From contig CAVZCU010000012.1 in assembly GCA_963773845.1 (NCBI GenBank), positions 992,001 to 1,056,000 of the forward strand: a stretch of DNA of 64,000 bases. The letters run 5' to 3'. The number at the start of each line of letters is the position of its first letter. Position 1 is the first letter of the stretch. The notes under the pieces are model-generated. The model ran no database searches. It had not been told where the DNA came from and saw only the letters and a program-made list of their open reading frames with translations. The stretch is from SIAJ01 sp963773845 (GTDB lineage Bacteria; Planctomycetota; Planctomycetia; Gemmatales; Gemmataceae). Shown here piece by piece: positions 41,131 through 50,689 of this stretch. Made by a program: the position numbers and the translations under genes.

Positions 41131-42891
41131 TCAGAATTCCAGTGCCGCCCGAACGCCCAATCCTTGCACGGTGCCACTCTGAAGTCCGGCCACGACCGCC
41201 CGTTGACCGTTGAAGTAATTGAACTGCAACTTGATGTTGGAGTTCCAATACCAATTCAGGCCGATGGTGTGCTCACCATACCATCCGCCGAGCACGGTCT
41301 TGTCGTTGAGATCGACATAGCCATAGCGATAAACGATTTCCCACGCGCCAAGCCCGTATACGCAATCGCCATCCTCGCCGCGCACCAGGAAAAAGGGCTC
41401 ATTGGGGACCACGCGATCGTACTTGCCAAAGCGCTTGTCGTAGCCTCGGTTTTCACCGGTCAGCAAGTAGCCCGTCTGAGCATACGCCCCCGAGTAAACC
41501 AGATCGCCCTTGGCGTTCGCATTCTTGGACGCCGGATAGAATGCGTTGTCCGCGCGGTTCACGGTCCATTCGGCTTGTACCCAGGCGGGACCCGCGTAGC
41601 AAAGAAACTCTCCGTTAATCCCTTGCACGTGGTCGGCAATGATGTTTCCGGTATCCACGACGCGGGCGGAGACGCCTTGCAATCCGACCGCATCGCGAAC
41701 GCCTGCCCGGCTCCGAAAGCGGACCAACTCGGTGCTGGTCGTGACAGCCGGGTTCGGCAGTGAACCCAATGTCGTTCCGCCGTTGAAGTCGCCGGGCGTC
41801 GAGCCATTGCGGAACTGGTACGACATGCCCAGGTGCAACAGATACCGGCCGTCGTCTTCGTAGATCGGCAGCCCGCTGACTCTCGCCGTGAAGGCATATC
41901 GACCGTCGCCGAACGAAGCTCCATTAAATTGGTTGAAGTAGTCGATCCGGTGGAACATCTGCTGGGTGGTGATCCGCTGGTCGAGAAAGGTTGTGTTGAC
42001 GAAGACGCCCGGTGCGAATTCCTGGTAAAACGCGTCGAAGGATGGCGATCGTTCGAGCAATGGCAAGTAACGACTGCTCGTGTAGGCTTCCAAGCCGAAC
42101 GGCACGTGCGATTGACCAATGCGAACCGCGTCGACGATTGGCAAGTCTTTGATGCCGACATACGACTCGTCGAACAACAGACTGTTGTAATTCTCGAAGT
42201 CCATCTCGATCTTGAATTCGATCGTTTGGTAGATGGTTCCGTCAGCAACGACACGGGCACGGCGGAGGAAGAAGCCATCCTGCAAATCGCCAACCCCTTG
42301 GCCGACGCCCGTGAAGTTCCCCAGGCTCGAGCCGGGCGGAAGCGTCGTCGGCTTTCGCAACCCGGGCGATTCGCTCCACCAAGCGCCATCAAACATCATC
42401 CGGCCGCCTAAATGCAGGCTGAAGGCTTCGTCAGCCGATTTGAAGCGGAACCCGCCATTGTCCCAGCTTGCACTGAGCTTCTTGTCGTCCCCAACGACAG
42501 TACCTTCGGCAGCTTTCCTGGCCGCTTCCTGTTTCTTGTTTTCCTCGGCCTCGTCGAACTTTGCCTTGACGCGTTGATCGATCAGTTTTTCCAGTTCGGT
42601 GGGTTCGATCCCGGGTAGCTTGGTTTCGGGGCCGGGCGTCTTGACCTGCGCTCGGAGAGTGTTGAGTTCTTTTTCCAGTTCGGCAATGCGGGCGGCTGGA
42701 TCCGGGGGACTTGGTGGGATGCTCACAATAGCCGGCGCCGGCAACGTGTTTTGGGCGGACGCACTGGCGGAGCACAGCATCAGGCAAGCCAGCGGCATGA
42801 GGCCAAGGGCCTTCCGATACGGACCAAATGTTGGGCCGCACGCGGCGCGCAAACGTGGAGCCGGCATACGATTCTCCACCGAGTCGCGCAC
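41131..42891 (-). CDS. OprO/OprP-type outer-membrane porin
   Basis: A signal peptide (LMPLACLMLCSASASAQ) is followed by a coiled coil (RIAELEKELNTLRAQV) of the type that trimerises planctomycete porins, then a beta-barrel rich in alternating aromatic strands ending FNYFNGQRAVVAGLQSGTVQ and GLGVRAALEF with C-terminal Phe. The LQDGFFLRRARVVADGTIYQ and VPFGLEAYTSSRYLPLLERS blocks are the phosphate-selective porin signature. The length of 586 is normal. It would import anions or phosphate; the actual substrate is not deducible. Confidence 0.88.
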   Translation of the reverse strand: MRDSVENRMPAPRLRAACGPTFGPYRKALGLMPLACLMLCSASASAQNTLPAPAIVSIPPSPPDPAARIAELEKELNTLRAQVKTPGPETKLPGIEPTELEKLIDQRVKAKFDEAEENKKQEAARKAAEGTVVGDDKKLSASWDNGGFRFKSADEAFSLHLGGRMMFDGAWWSESPGLRKPTTLPPGSSLGNFTGVGQGVGDLQDGFFLRRARVVADGTIYQTIEFKIEMDFENYNSLLFDESYVGIKDLPIVDAVRIGQSHVPFGLEAYTSSRYLPLLERSPSFDAFYQEFAPGVFVNTTFLDQRITTQQMFHRIDYFNQFNGASFGDGRYAFTARVSGLPIYEDDGRYLLHLGMSYQFRNGSTPGDFNGGTTLGSLPNPAVTTSTELVRFRSRAGVRDAVGLQGVSARVVDTGNIIADHVQGINGEFLCYAGPAWVQAEWTVNRADNAFYPASKNANAKGDLVYSGAYAQTGYLLTGENRGYDKRFGKYDRVVPNEPFFLVRGEDGDCVYGLGAWEIVYRYGYVDLNDKTVLGGWYGEHTIGLNWYWNSNIKLQFNYFNGQRAVVAGLQSGTVQGLGVRAALEF

Positions 42892-43005
42892 TCGATGGTG
42901 CGCACCCAGGTTGAAGCACTTGGAACAAGCGAATGGAACCCCCAGAAGGCGGGGGATTAGCCGGAAGTTAAATGAGAAGCAAGCTCAGTTTCTTTGGGTC
43001 GTCCG

Positions 43006-44862
43006 TCACAATCCCAAATCCCGCAATTGACGTGCATCCACCGGGGCCGTGCGCGCCGTCATCACGTCGCGAGCTTTGGCATTCTTCGGGAACGCAATGA
43101 CATCGCGGATGTTCGTGGTGCCCGCGAGAATCATGACCCATCGATCGAGCCCAAACGCGATGCCGCCATGAGGGGGAGCGCCATACTTCAGTGCATCGAG
43201 CAGGAAGCCAAATCGCGAACGGGCGTCCTCATCGCTCATGCCGAGCATCTTGAAAACGCGCGATTGCACTTCGGGCGAATGGATTCGGATGCTGCCACCG
43301 CCGACCTCGTAACCGTTCATCACCAGGTCGTATGCCTTGGCCTTCACTTTACCGGGATCACTTTCGAGAAATGGCAAATCCTCATCGCGGGGCGATGTGA
43401 ACGGGTGGTGCAATGCGACCCAGCGCTTCTCTTCTTCGTCCCACATAAACGAGGGGAAGTCGACGACCCACAGCAAGTTCAAATGCTCAGGCCGAAGCTG
43501 GAACGGTCGTGGCGAGCGTTTCTCTTTCTTGGCGGCCTGCTCTTCGGCCTCGTCCCATTCCGACTTCTCGTCCCACCAGTTCCTGTAGAGCTTCAGTGTG
43601 GCGCCAAGATAACTGCGAATCGCCCCGAGCGCCTCGTTTACCACCGCTTCCTTGTCGGCGACGACAAGGATCAGGTCGCCGGCCTCCACGCCCAAACGTT
43701 GCTTGAGCGATTGCTTGGCCGGATCGGAGAAAAACTTCTCAATGGGTCCGGTGAATTTGTCCCCCTCGTATTTGAGCCAGGCCAGTCCTTTCGCCTTGTA
43801 AAGATCCGCCAGCTTGGGCAGGTCGCCATTCTTGAGCGCGGTATTGGAAAACTTGCCGGCAGCGCCTTTCGCGTTGAGTGCTCGGACGACGCCGCCATCG
43901 GCCAGCGCGCTTTTGAAAACCGCGAACTCACTTTCAGCCGCGATGTCCGCGATGTCGACGATTTCCATGCCGAAGCGGAGGTCCGGCTTATCCGAACCGT
44001 ATTTGGCCATCGCCTCGGCGTAAGACAATCTTGCGAGCGGCAGTTGAATCGGGACGCCGACGCATTGTTCGATAATCTCCGCGACCAATCCCTCGATCAC
44101 CCGGAATACGTCGTCCATTTCGACGAACGACATTTCCAGGTCGAGCTGCGTGAACTCCGGCTGCCGGTCGGCCCGCGTGTCCTCGTCGCGCAAGCACTTC
44201 GCAATTTGAAAATACTTGTCGTAGCCCGCGACCATCAGGAGTTGCTTGTAAAGTTGCGGCGACTGGGGCAGGGCATACCATTCGCCGTGATAAAGCCGGC
44301 TCGGCACCAGATAGTCGCGTGCCCCTTCCGGGGTGCTCTTGCCCAGGAGTGGCGTTTCCACTTCGAGAAAGCCGTGACGATCCAGATAGTCGCGGATCGT
44401 TTTGCAAACACGATGGCGAACGATCAGTGTGTCTTGTAGGGTCTTTCGTCGGAGGTCGAGGTAACGATATTGCAGGCGAATGTCTTCGTTGGCCAGTTCG
44501 TTGCCGAACTCGGTGATCTCGATGGGCGGTGTCGGGCAGGCGTTCAAGACTTTCGCCCGCTTTGCCTCCACTTCGATTTTCCCGGTCGCGAGTCTGGGGT
44601 TCTCTTTGCCGGGCAATCGTGCCCGCACGACGCCGGAAACACTCAGGACAAATTCGCGGCCGAGCGTATTCGCGAGCGCGTTCAACTCCTGGTCGTCTGA
44701 TTCAAAGACGACTTGCGTGATCCCATAGCGATCGCGGAGGTCGACAAACACCTGGTTGTTGTAACTGCGCGACGTATTCACCCAGCCGTTCAACGAAACG
44801 GTCTGTCCGATATGCGTATCGCGCAATTCGCCGCAAGTGTGTGTCCGCTGCCAGTCCGCCAT
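43006..44862 (-). CDS. aspS: Aspartyl-tRNA synthetase
   Basis: ATG 44862 opens MADWQRTHTCGELRDTHIGQ, the OB-fold anticodon-binding domain; the frame further upstream is not conserved. Class II motifs follow: motif 2 around YFQIAKCLRDEDTRADRQPE with FTQLDLEMSFV, the bacterial GAD insertion domain, then motif 3 GIAFGLDRWVMILAG. It attaches Asp to tRNA-Asp. At 618 residues it is the bacterial length. The frame is intact, unlike many neighbours. Confidence 0.95.
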   Translation of the reverse strand: MADWQRTHTCGELRDTHIGQTVSLNGWVNTSRSYNNQVFVDLRDRYGITQVVFESDDQELNALANTLGREFVLSVSGVVRARLPGKENPRLATGKIEVEAKRAKVLNACPTPPIEITEFGNELANEDIRLQYRYLDLRRKTLQDTLIVRHRVCKTIRDYLDRHGFLEVETPLLGKSTPEGARDYLVPSRLYHGEWYALPQSPQLYKQLLMVAGYDKYFQIAKCLRDEDTRADRQPEFTQLDLEMSFVEMDDVFRVIEGLVAEIIEQCVGVPIQLPLARLSYAEAMAKYGSDKPDLRFGMEIVDIADIAAESEFAVFKSALADGGVVRALNAKGAAGKFSNTALKNGDLPKLADLYKAKGLAWLKYEGDKFTGPIEKFFSDPAKQSLKQRLGVEAGDLILVVADKEAVVNEALGAIRSYLGATLKLYRNWWDEKSEWDEAEEQAAKKEKRSPRPFQLRPEHLNLLWVVDFPSFMWDEEEKRWVALHHPFTSPRDEDLPFLESDPGKVKAKAYDLVMNGYEVGGGSIRIHSPEVQSRVFKMLGMSDEDARSRFGFLLDALKYGAPPHGGIAFGLDRWVMILAGTTNIRDVIAFPKNAKARDVMTARTAPVDARQLRDLGL

Positions 44863-44941
44863 GGGAAAACGCCTCTCGGAGATTCGGAAGATGATGTTAT
44901 AGAGGAGTATGAACGCCAAAGGTTCCGGGGGGAGAGAAGTT

Positions 44942-45009
44942 GGCGAGCCGAACGGCGTCAGCCGTCGGGTTATGTTGATTCCCCGAGGGCTGACGCCGTT
45001 CGGCTCGCC
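44942..45009. repeat. Palindromic REP-like element
   Basis: GGCGAGCCGAACGGCGTCAG is followed after about 20 bases by its reverse complement, forming a long hairpin with the same GGCTCGCC end as the elements at 18429 and 25454. It lies between aspS and the next minus-strand gene. Confidence 0.75.
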
Positions 45010-45031
45010 AGAACTTCACTTCTCAATTGGA

Positions 45032-46750
45032 TCACAGCCGAGGCGGGGCCGGCTTGATCGGCGGCATGGAGTTGCTGGCGCCTTTCACTTTCACCTTGCG
45101 GCTGTAGACCTTATCGCCGCAAGCGCAGTACAGAATGTTGAATTCCGGGCCGCCGAACGTCAGATTGGCGATCTTTCGGTTCGGCGTGGGAATAATGCAA
45201 TTCACTCGGCCGGCCTGGTCGCATACTTGCAAGCCCATGTTCGTCGCGACCCACAGGCGGCCGTCGCGATCCACGCGCAAGCCATCCGGAGCGCTATCAT
45301 CAGCGGTATCAGGCACGTGCAGGTGGAAATACCTCTGCTTATGGGCCAGTGAGCCATCGGCCTGAATCTGGTAGCTATAGACCCAGTGGCTCCGGCTATC
45401 GGCAACGTAGAGAAGCGTCTGGTCCGGCGAAGTGCAAATGCCATTTGCGAATTTCAGCCCGGAGTCGACAATTCTTTTCTCCCCCTTTGGCGAGATGTAA
45501 TAGATCTTGCTGTTGCCGGGCGTGTCGAACGGGGCGGTTACATAGATGCTGCCATCGTGGCGAACCACGAGGTCATTGCCTTTGAAGCCGTCGGCAATCA
45601 CCGTCGATTTGCCGTTCGTGTCCCAGGCGAGGACTTTGCTCACGGCACTGGCGTTAGCATAGAGTCGACCATCCGGGCCGAACGCTTGACCGTCGCCACG
45701 CTTGGAGTCGTCGAGAAACACGACTGGTTTGCCGTCGGGGCCGATCTTGTACGTCTTGCCGGCGCCGACGTCGTTGAAGAACACCTCGCCATTTTCGTTG
45801 ACCGCCGGCCCCTCCGTGAACTTGTAACCTTCGCCGACCAGTTTCCAGCCTTCGCCGGGAAGGAGAATCTCCTTCATCTGCGATGAGCCGGCGCCCGCTT
45901 TCACCGGATTCGGCCAGTCGTGCCAAAGCCACTTCATCGCTTCGGGAAAGATCTGCGTGGCCTGTCGGGCATCGTGACCGCCATCCCCCCAAATATGGTT
46001 CACTTCGTAACCCGCGAAGCGTAAACTGCGTTCCATTTCCTGGTTGGCCATCCACCAGTCGCCGCCATAAATGTTCTGGTCGTTCTTGCCATCCTGGAGG
46101 AATACCCGGATTGGCTTGGGCTCGATCTTGCGAATGAGCGTCGGATAGTTGTTGCCGCCGCGCAGGCCCACGAAGGTGCCGATGGAACTGAAAACGCGCG
46201 AGAAGGCATCCGGTCGTTCCCATGCCGCCGTGAACGCACAGATCGCTCCGCTCGACGAGCCGCCGATCGCGCGATCGTTGGCATTTTTCGATAGGTGAAT
46301 GGGCCGGCCATCTTTGGCCTTCTTCTTCTCCACTTCCGGCAGCAGTTCGTCAAGGATGAAGCGGGCATAGTTGTCGCCTAGCCCGTCGTACTCGTACGAG
46401 CGGTTGAAACGATCGAGAGCCCGATTGGACGGGGCTTTGACGCGACCATGCGTGACAAACACGCCAATGGTCACGGGCATCGAGCCCTCGTCGATCAGTT
46501 TGTCGAAGACCTCCGGCGCCTTGAACTGAACGTTGTCCTGGTTGACGTACACACAGGCCGGCTTGGCGGGGTCGTACTGTTTCGGAATGTAGACCCAATA
46601 CGCCCGCGTGGTGCCCGGGAAAATCTTGCTCTTGTCAAAGGTGTACTGGTTGACTTCGCCTTTCGGAACGGGTGGAGCTTTTGGCTGATCGCCGAATGCG
46701 GCAGCCGTCGAACCGATTCCGATGAGGAATTGCAGAAACGTCCGATTCAT
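45032..46750 (-). CDS. Secreted esterase/SMP-30 fusion protein
   Basis: After a signal peptide (FLQFLIGIGSTAAAFGD), the N-terminal half is an alpha/beta-hydrolase of the enterochelin-esterase type (nucleophile in GGSSSGA, YWVYIPKQYDPAKPACVYVN, catalytic His in DGGHDARQA). From about residue 290 the C-terminal half is an SMP-30/gluconolactonase six-bladed propeller (KFTEGPAVNENGEVFFNDV, DGLRVDRDGRLWVATN). Such fusions probably cleave and then open sugar lactone esters. The frame is intact (572 residues). Confidence 0.85.
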   Translation of the reverse strand: MNRTFLQFLIGIGSTAAAFGDQPKAPPVPKGEVNQYTFDKSKIFPGTTRAYWVYIPKQYDPAKPACVYVNQDNVQFKAPEVFDKLIDEGSMPVTIGVFVTHGRVKAPSNRALDRFNRSYEYDGLGDNYARFILDELLPEVEKKKAKDGRPIHLSKNANDRAIGGSSSGAICAFTAAWERPDAFSRVFSSIGTFVGLRGGNNYPTLIRKIEPKPIRVFLQDGKNDQNIYGGDWWMANQEMERSLRFAGYEVNHIWGDGGHDARQATQIFPEAMKWLWHDWPNPVKAGAGSSQMKEILLPGEGWKLVGEGYKFTEGPAVNENGEVFFNDVGAGKTYKIGPDGKPVVFLDDSKRGDGQAFGPDGRLYANASAVSKVLAWDTNGKSTVIADGFKGNDLVVRHDGSIYVTAPFDTPGNSKIYYISPKGEKRIVDSGLKFANGICTSPDQTLLYVADSRSHWVYSYQIQADGSLAHKQRYFHLHVPDTADDSAPDGLRVDRDGRLWVATNMGLQVCDQAGRVNCIIPTPNRKIANLTFGGPEFNILYCACGDKVYSRKVKVKGASNSMPPIKPAPPRL

Positions 46751-46891
46751 GGATTGTTGTCCCGGAGGAGAGTGATTGCAGCGAAGCGATTTTACAGCGC
46801 CGAATTGGCTCCGCCCTTATTGAAGATTGGGCACGTCGATTGCAGACATACTCCGATCGCTCAAACGCCCGACCGAAATAGGAGGTACGCC

Positions 46892-47095
46892 ATGAACTGG
46901 GATACCGTGAAAGGTCAGTGGAAACAACTGACTGGCAAAGTCCGCGAAAAATGGGGTGCGCTCACGGACGACGACATCGAAAAAATCGGCGGTCAAAAGG
47001 ACCAGCTCGTGGGCAAGCTCCAGGAACGATATGGTTACGCTCGCGATCGTGCCGAGCGCGAGGTAGACGACTTTAGCCGAAACTGCAATTGCTAA
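46892..47095 (+). CDS. CsbD-family stress protein
   Basis: ATG 46892 follows GGAGGTACGC. The 67-residue protein (MNWDTVKGQWKQLTGKVREK, DDDIEKIGGQKDQLVGKLQE) is a textbook CsbD-like helical protein, a stress-response protein of unknown mechanism. The usual start in this family is N-W-(D)-x-(V/I)-x-G. Confidence 0.9.
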   Translation: MNWDTVKGQWKQLTGKVREKWGALTDDDIEKIGGQKDQLVGKLQERYGYARDRAEREVDDFSRNCNC

Positions 47096-47534
47096 GCGTC
47101 GGGGTCAGGGCGAGCGGCGGAAGGAGTGTTTCCGCCGCCCGCCTGGCATATCGGTTGCGTGCCCTTGCTCCACATCGGTGCGGGAAGGACATATGCCGGC
47201 ACGAAAACGAAATTCCGCACGGAAGCGCTCCAAGCCTTCTCAGCGGCAAATCGAGGAACGAGCGCCAAGCCGGCCGATACCCAATCCGATGAGGATCGTG
47301 CTCAACAGTCGCCGGAAGACGAATGGATTGGCCAACATTTTGGAAATCGGTCGCGACCGGTCGATCACCAGCAACGCGATCGCGACGGGACGTCCTAACC
47401 CGCATTTCTCACCGCCGAGTCGCAGAGATCACAGAGAAAAAACGCCCAGGAATGGCCACCCCTCGTTTTCTGCTCTGCTTCTCGGTGTCCTCGGTGTCTC
47501 GGTGGTCAGAAATCCGGGCTAAACTCGTTTACCG
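47096..47534. other. Gap with a possible small basic ORF and a low-complexity tract
   Basis: ATG 47193 with GGAAGGACAT upstream opens a basic start (MPARKRNSARKRSKPSQRQI). An acidic continuation (TSAKPADTQSDEDRAQQSPE, then DEWIGQHFGN) is in another frame ending at 47398, so a small frameshifted gene is possible. The tract at 47400-47515 (cacagag... gtcctcggtgtctcggtg) is simple-sequence-like. I do not call a gene with confidence. Confidence 0.3.
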
Positions 47535-47759
47535 CTATTCCCGGCGCTCGGTCATCCGTTGCATTGAGCGCTTGATCAGTCCGACGACCGTCCAACCCGT
47601 CAACATGCCGAGCAGATACACGGCGCCAATCACGGCCGGCAGCGGGAAGCTCTTGCTTTGGTCCAGGTATTTCAGCGTCACATCCTCCTTGTTCTGCAAC
47701 GCGAAAATACCGACGGCCGCCAAGAACGCCAACAACAGAATGAAGTAAATGAACCGCAT
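47535..47759 (-). CDS. LapA-like (DUF1049) membrane protein
   Basis: This 74-residue protein has two predicted transmembrane helices (MRFIYFILLLAFLAAVGIFA and VIGAVYLLGMLTGWTVVGLI) with a short ALQNKEDVTL connector between them, the layout of the lipopolysaccharide-assembly protein A domain. It is probably an inner-membrane envelope-assembly helper. The gene stands alone. Confidence 0.75.
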   Translation of the reverse strand: MRFIYFILLLAFLAAVGIFALQNKEDVTLKYLDQSKSFPLPAVIGAVYLLGMLTGWTVVGLIKRSMQRMTERRE

Positions 47760-47843
47760 GGGAGGGATCCAGTGGGCAACAACTCAAGGAGTGCGGCCGC
47801 TCGGCCGCTCCGCTCCATTCATAGACCGATTGTCTAACCGGCG

Positions 47844-49862
47844 TCACTTACCGGCCGTCGACTTTGCAAAGCGATAGATCCCTTTTCCTTTCGCCGAGTA
47901 GCTCATGAAGTAGGCTTCGCCCTCTTCGTCCTCGCCGAACGACATGACCGGCACTCCCTTGTCTGGAATTGGCCGGAACCCGACCACTCGCTTCTGCTTG
48001 TCGTCATACTCAAGCGCCCACAACTTATTGGTCACATAGTCCGCGAGCAGAAATCGACCCTGCAATTCCGGGACTCGAGTCCCGCGATAAACGAGCCCAC
48101 CGGTCATCGACTTGCCAACGTCGTGGTGATATTCCCAGATCGGCTCGATGAATTCGGGCCTCGGGCCCGAAGCCTTGGGACCGAAGGGGTGCAATCCCTC
48201 GCGGCGATTCCAGCCATAGTTGCCGCCGCGAACCAAGAGATCGACCTCTTCCCACAGGTTTTGCCCGACGTCGGCACACCAGAGCACCCCCGTCTTGCGA
48301 TCGAACGAAATCCGCCACGGGTTCCGCACTCCGTAGCACCAGATTTCCGGGCGGGCGTCCGTCTTCCCGACGAACGGATTGTCTTTCGGGATCGCGTAGG
48401 TGGTGTTCTCGCCCTTGTGATCCACATCGAGCCGGAGCACTTTGCCGAGGAGCACCTTCAGGTTTTGGGCGTTGCCGAATGGATCATTCGCCGATCCGCC
48501 GTCGCCCAGCACGACATAGAGATAGCCATCCGGTCCGAAGACAATCGTTCCGCCGGCATGGTTCCAGAACGGCCGCTCAATCCGAAAGATCTCTTGTTCG
48601 GAAGCGGGATCGGCGCGATCGGGATCATCCTTGCTGACTCGAAATCGGCTGATGACGGTCGTCAGGCGTTTCGGATTGTAAAGAACGTAGAAGGTGCCAT
48701 TTTCCTTGTATTTCGGATGAAACGCGAGGCCGAGGAATCCCTCTTCGTTCTCCTTATCGTCGTACTTCACCTTCTTCTGAATATCGAGAAACACCTTAGT
48801 CTTCTTGGCGTGCTGGTCGTTCGGGAACACATGGACGACGCCTTGCTCGGTGGCGACAAACACGCGGTTCGAGCCATCGCCGGCATGAGTCAGGAAGATT
48901 GGCCGCAACGGGATGAGTTTGCCGTTGTCGTCCCCCTTCCAATCGGTCCACTCGAGGTCGGGAAACGCGAGTTCCGTGCTCAACGGCATCGGCGAGAAAT
49001 CGACCTCGGCGCCCGGCACCTGAGCGGGAATCGCGGTGATCGTTCCCGCCAGCATGTCGGGAACCAGAATGAACTTGTTGGTTGGATCGAGGCAAATGTC
49101 GGCCGCCGACTTGAAACCTTCGGCGAGCAATACGGGCTTGGCGCCCGGCCGGGGAATCACGAACACGCGACCGCCTTTCCAGTCGCTGATGTAGAGCCGG
49201 CCATAGCGATCCCAGATCAAGCCATCCCCGAATCCCAGGCCATCGGCGATCTTCTCGGTCTTGCCGTCGGCAATCGTCAGCCGGTTCAGCTCGCCGGTCA
49301 TCGAATCGACGACGAGCAGGTGCAACAGGCTATCGTGCAGCAATCCATTGGGCATCTTCAATGCCGGGGTTTTCTTCGAGCCGGCCATCAGCGACACTCT
49401 GCCATTCCGGAAAACCCGGAAAATAGCGCCGCCAATCCCCTTGAGATCGCCCGAGTCGCTGACGTACAACGTGCCATATTCGTCGACGGCCATGTCATTG
49501 AGAAACATCGGCGGAACTGGAAACGCCTTGGCATCGGCGAGAACGGTCACCTTTCCCTTCGGATCGATGCGCAGAATGCGCTTCTTGTCGGCGACGAAGA
49601 GGAACTGCTTGAATGCGACCATGCCCTTGGGGTCGTCCAGACCCGTGGCAAACGGTTTGGCCGCACCATTCTCGATGACCATGACGGCACCGTCGCCATC
49701 CTTGTCGAATTCGCCAATGCAAGTCACATAAACGCGACCGTCGAGCCCGACACAGCACGACTCGGGGTTCTTCAGGCCCGTGACCATCGGCTTGGGCAGG
49801 GCGGCGAAACCGGGCGACGCGAACGCCAAGGCGACAAGCGCCCACATTGCGATGCGGTACAA
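47844..49862 (-). CDS. Secreted PQQ-type sugar dehydrogenase with N-terminal NHL-like propeller
   Basis: TTG 49862 is the likely start: GGAGG lies 7 bases upstream, while the ATG at 49847 is 22 bases away; both give the signal peptide MWALVALAFASPGFA. The first half (LPKPMVTGLKNPESCCVGLD ... DGLIWDRYGRLYISDWKGG) is a six-bladed NHL/SMP-30-like propeller. The second half (DIQKKVKYDDKENEEGFLGL, FWNHAGGTIVFGPDGYLYVV, ADVGQNLWEEVDLLVRGGNY) is the PQQ-dependent glucose/sorbosone dehydrogenase propeller. It oxidises sugars in the periplasm. The length is about 672 residues, intact. Confidence 0.88.
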   Translation of the reverse strand: MYRIAMWALVALAFASPGFAALPKPMVTGLKNPESCCVGLDGRVYVTCIGEFDKDGDGAVMVIENGAAKPFATGLDDPKGMVAFKQFLFVADKKRILRIDPKGKVTVLADAKAFPVPPMFLNDMAVDEYGTLYVSDSGDLKGIGGAIFRVFRNGRVSLMAGSKKTPALKMPNGLLHDSLLHLLVVDSMTGELNRLTIADGKTEKIADGLGFGDGLIWDRYGRLYISDWKGGRVFVIPRPGAKPVLLAEGFKSAADICLDPTNKFILVPDMLAGTITAIPAQVPGAEVDFSPMPLSTELAFPDLEWTDWKGDDNGKLIPLRPIFLTHAGDGSNRVFVATEQGVVHVFPNDQHAKKTKVFLDIQKKVKYDDKENEEGFLGLAFHPKYKENGTFYVLYNPKRLTTVISRFRVSKDDPDRADPASEQEIFRIERPFWNHAGGTIVFGPDGYLYVVLGDGGSANDPFGNAQNLKVLLGKVLRLDVDHKGENTTYAIPKDNPFVGKTDARPEIWCYGVRNPWRISFDRKTGVLWCADVGQNLWEEVDLLVRGGNYGWNRREGLHPFGPKASGPRPEFIEPIWEYHHDVGKSMTGGLVYRGTRVPELQGRFLLADYVTNKLWALEYDDKQKRVVGFRPIPDKGVPVMSFGEDEEGEAYFMSYSAKGKGIYRFAKSTAGK

Positions 49863-49974
49863 GGGAGTTCCTCCAATGGAATCAAGGAGAGGTGGGCGAA
49901 TTGGCTCATGAAGTGATATGGGCGGGCGATGTCCAGAAACGGAAAATTGTGCGCAAGCGGAGCGAATTGCACTT

Positions 49975-50376
49975 TCAATCTCCGGCGCCAACCTCGGTAT
50001 CGACGCTCTCGAGCACCAGACTGGCCTCGGCGTCGCGATGGCCACGGAGACCGGCGACGAGAGCCGATATACGGCGATGGAGTTCGGCGTCGTCCAAATC
50101 GGGCAGGGCCATGCGGATGCTTTCAATCATTTGCAACAGATCGGAAGACTCATCGCGCAGCCGATCGTCTTCGCGGGCCAATGACATGCGTGCCGCCTTC
50201 TCCTCTTCATCCAACAGGCCGCCCGCTCGGTCCAATTCCCGTCCGCGCTCGCGCAGGCCGTCTTCAATGTGGCGCAAGATCCGCGGCATCTCGGCACGGT
50301 CGGGCGTTGGGGTTGCAGCCAACTCGGCCAGTCGATCGACTTCCTGAATCGATGGACGTTCGATAAGCGCATTCAT
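49975..50376 (-). CDS. Small helical hypothetical protein
   Basis: ATG 50376 follows GGAGG (CGGAGGCAAACC). The 133-residue protein is mostly long charged helices (ILRHIEDGLRERGRELDRAG, LLDEEEKAARMSLAREDDRL), suggesting a coiled coil, possibly hemerythrin-like, but no metal-ligand pattern is clear. It sits upstream of the sugar dehydrogenase. Confidence 0.55.
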   Translation of the reverse strand: MNALIERPSIQEVDRLAELAATPTPDRAEMPRILRHIEDGLRERGRELDRAGGLLDEEEKAARMSLAREDDRLRDESSDLLQMIESIRMALPDLDDAELHRRISALVAGLRGHRDAEASLVLESVDTEVGAGD

Positions 50377-50689
50377 GGTTTGCCTCCGAGATACGAGCGA
50401 TGTGAGCGGCCTTTAATTGCAATTCTCGTGCCCGAATCGAACATTCGAAGGCATTCGCGGAAACGGGGTCGGACGAGGGAATTAAAGTGCAACGAATGCA
50501 ACAACATGCATGGTCTCTGTTCGTTGGCCGGACCGTTCGGCGAGCGAATTGTCATTTCCGTGCCCGGTCCCCAACTAACGATCTCCGCACATACAATTCC
50601 CCTGTCTGCACCTCAAAGTGTCCGGCAACTAGCGATTTGAAATCTAACGCCGTTGGAAATACGACTGCGAGTAGCAGGAGTAAACTCAG
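50377..50689. other. Gap of about 310 bases, no gene supported
   Basis: No conserved frame is seen. It presumably contains promoters for the divergent hypothetical and HEAT-like genes. Confidence 0.4.

Noticed and set aside
40432..41763. Plus-strand frame of 443 codons
   Set aside because: Antisense to the secreted cysteine-rich protein and porin genes, with no motif.
42994..44439. Plus-strand frame of 481 codons opposite aspS
   Set aside because: Antisense shadow of aspS.
48123..49916. Plus-strand frame of 597 codons opposite the sugar dehydrogenase
   Set aside because: Shadow of a conserved gene; no start signal and no recognisable domain.
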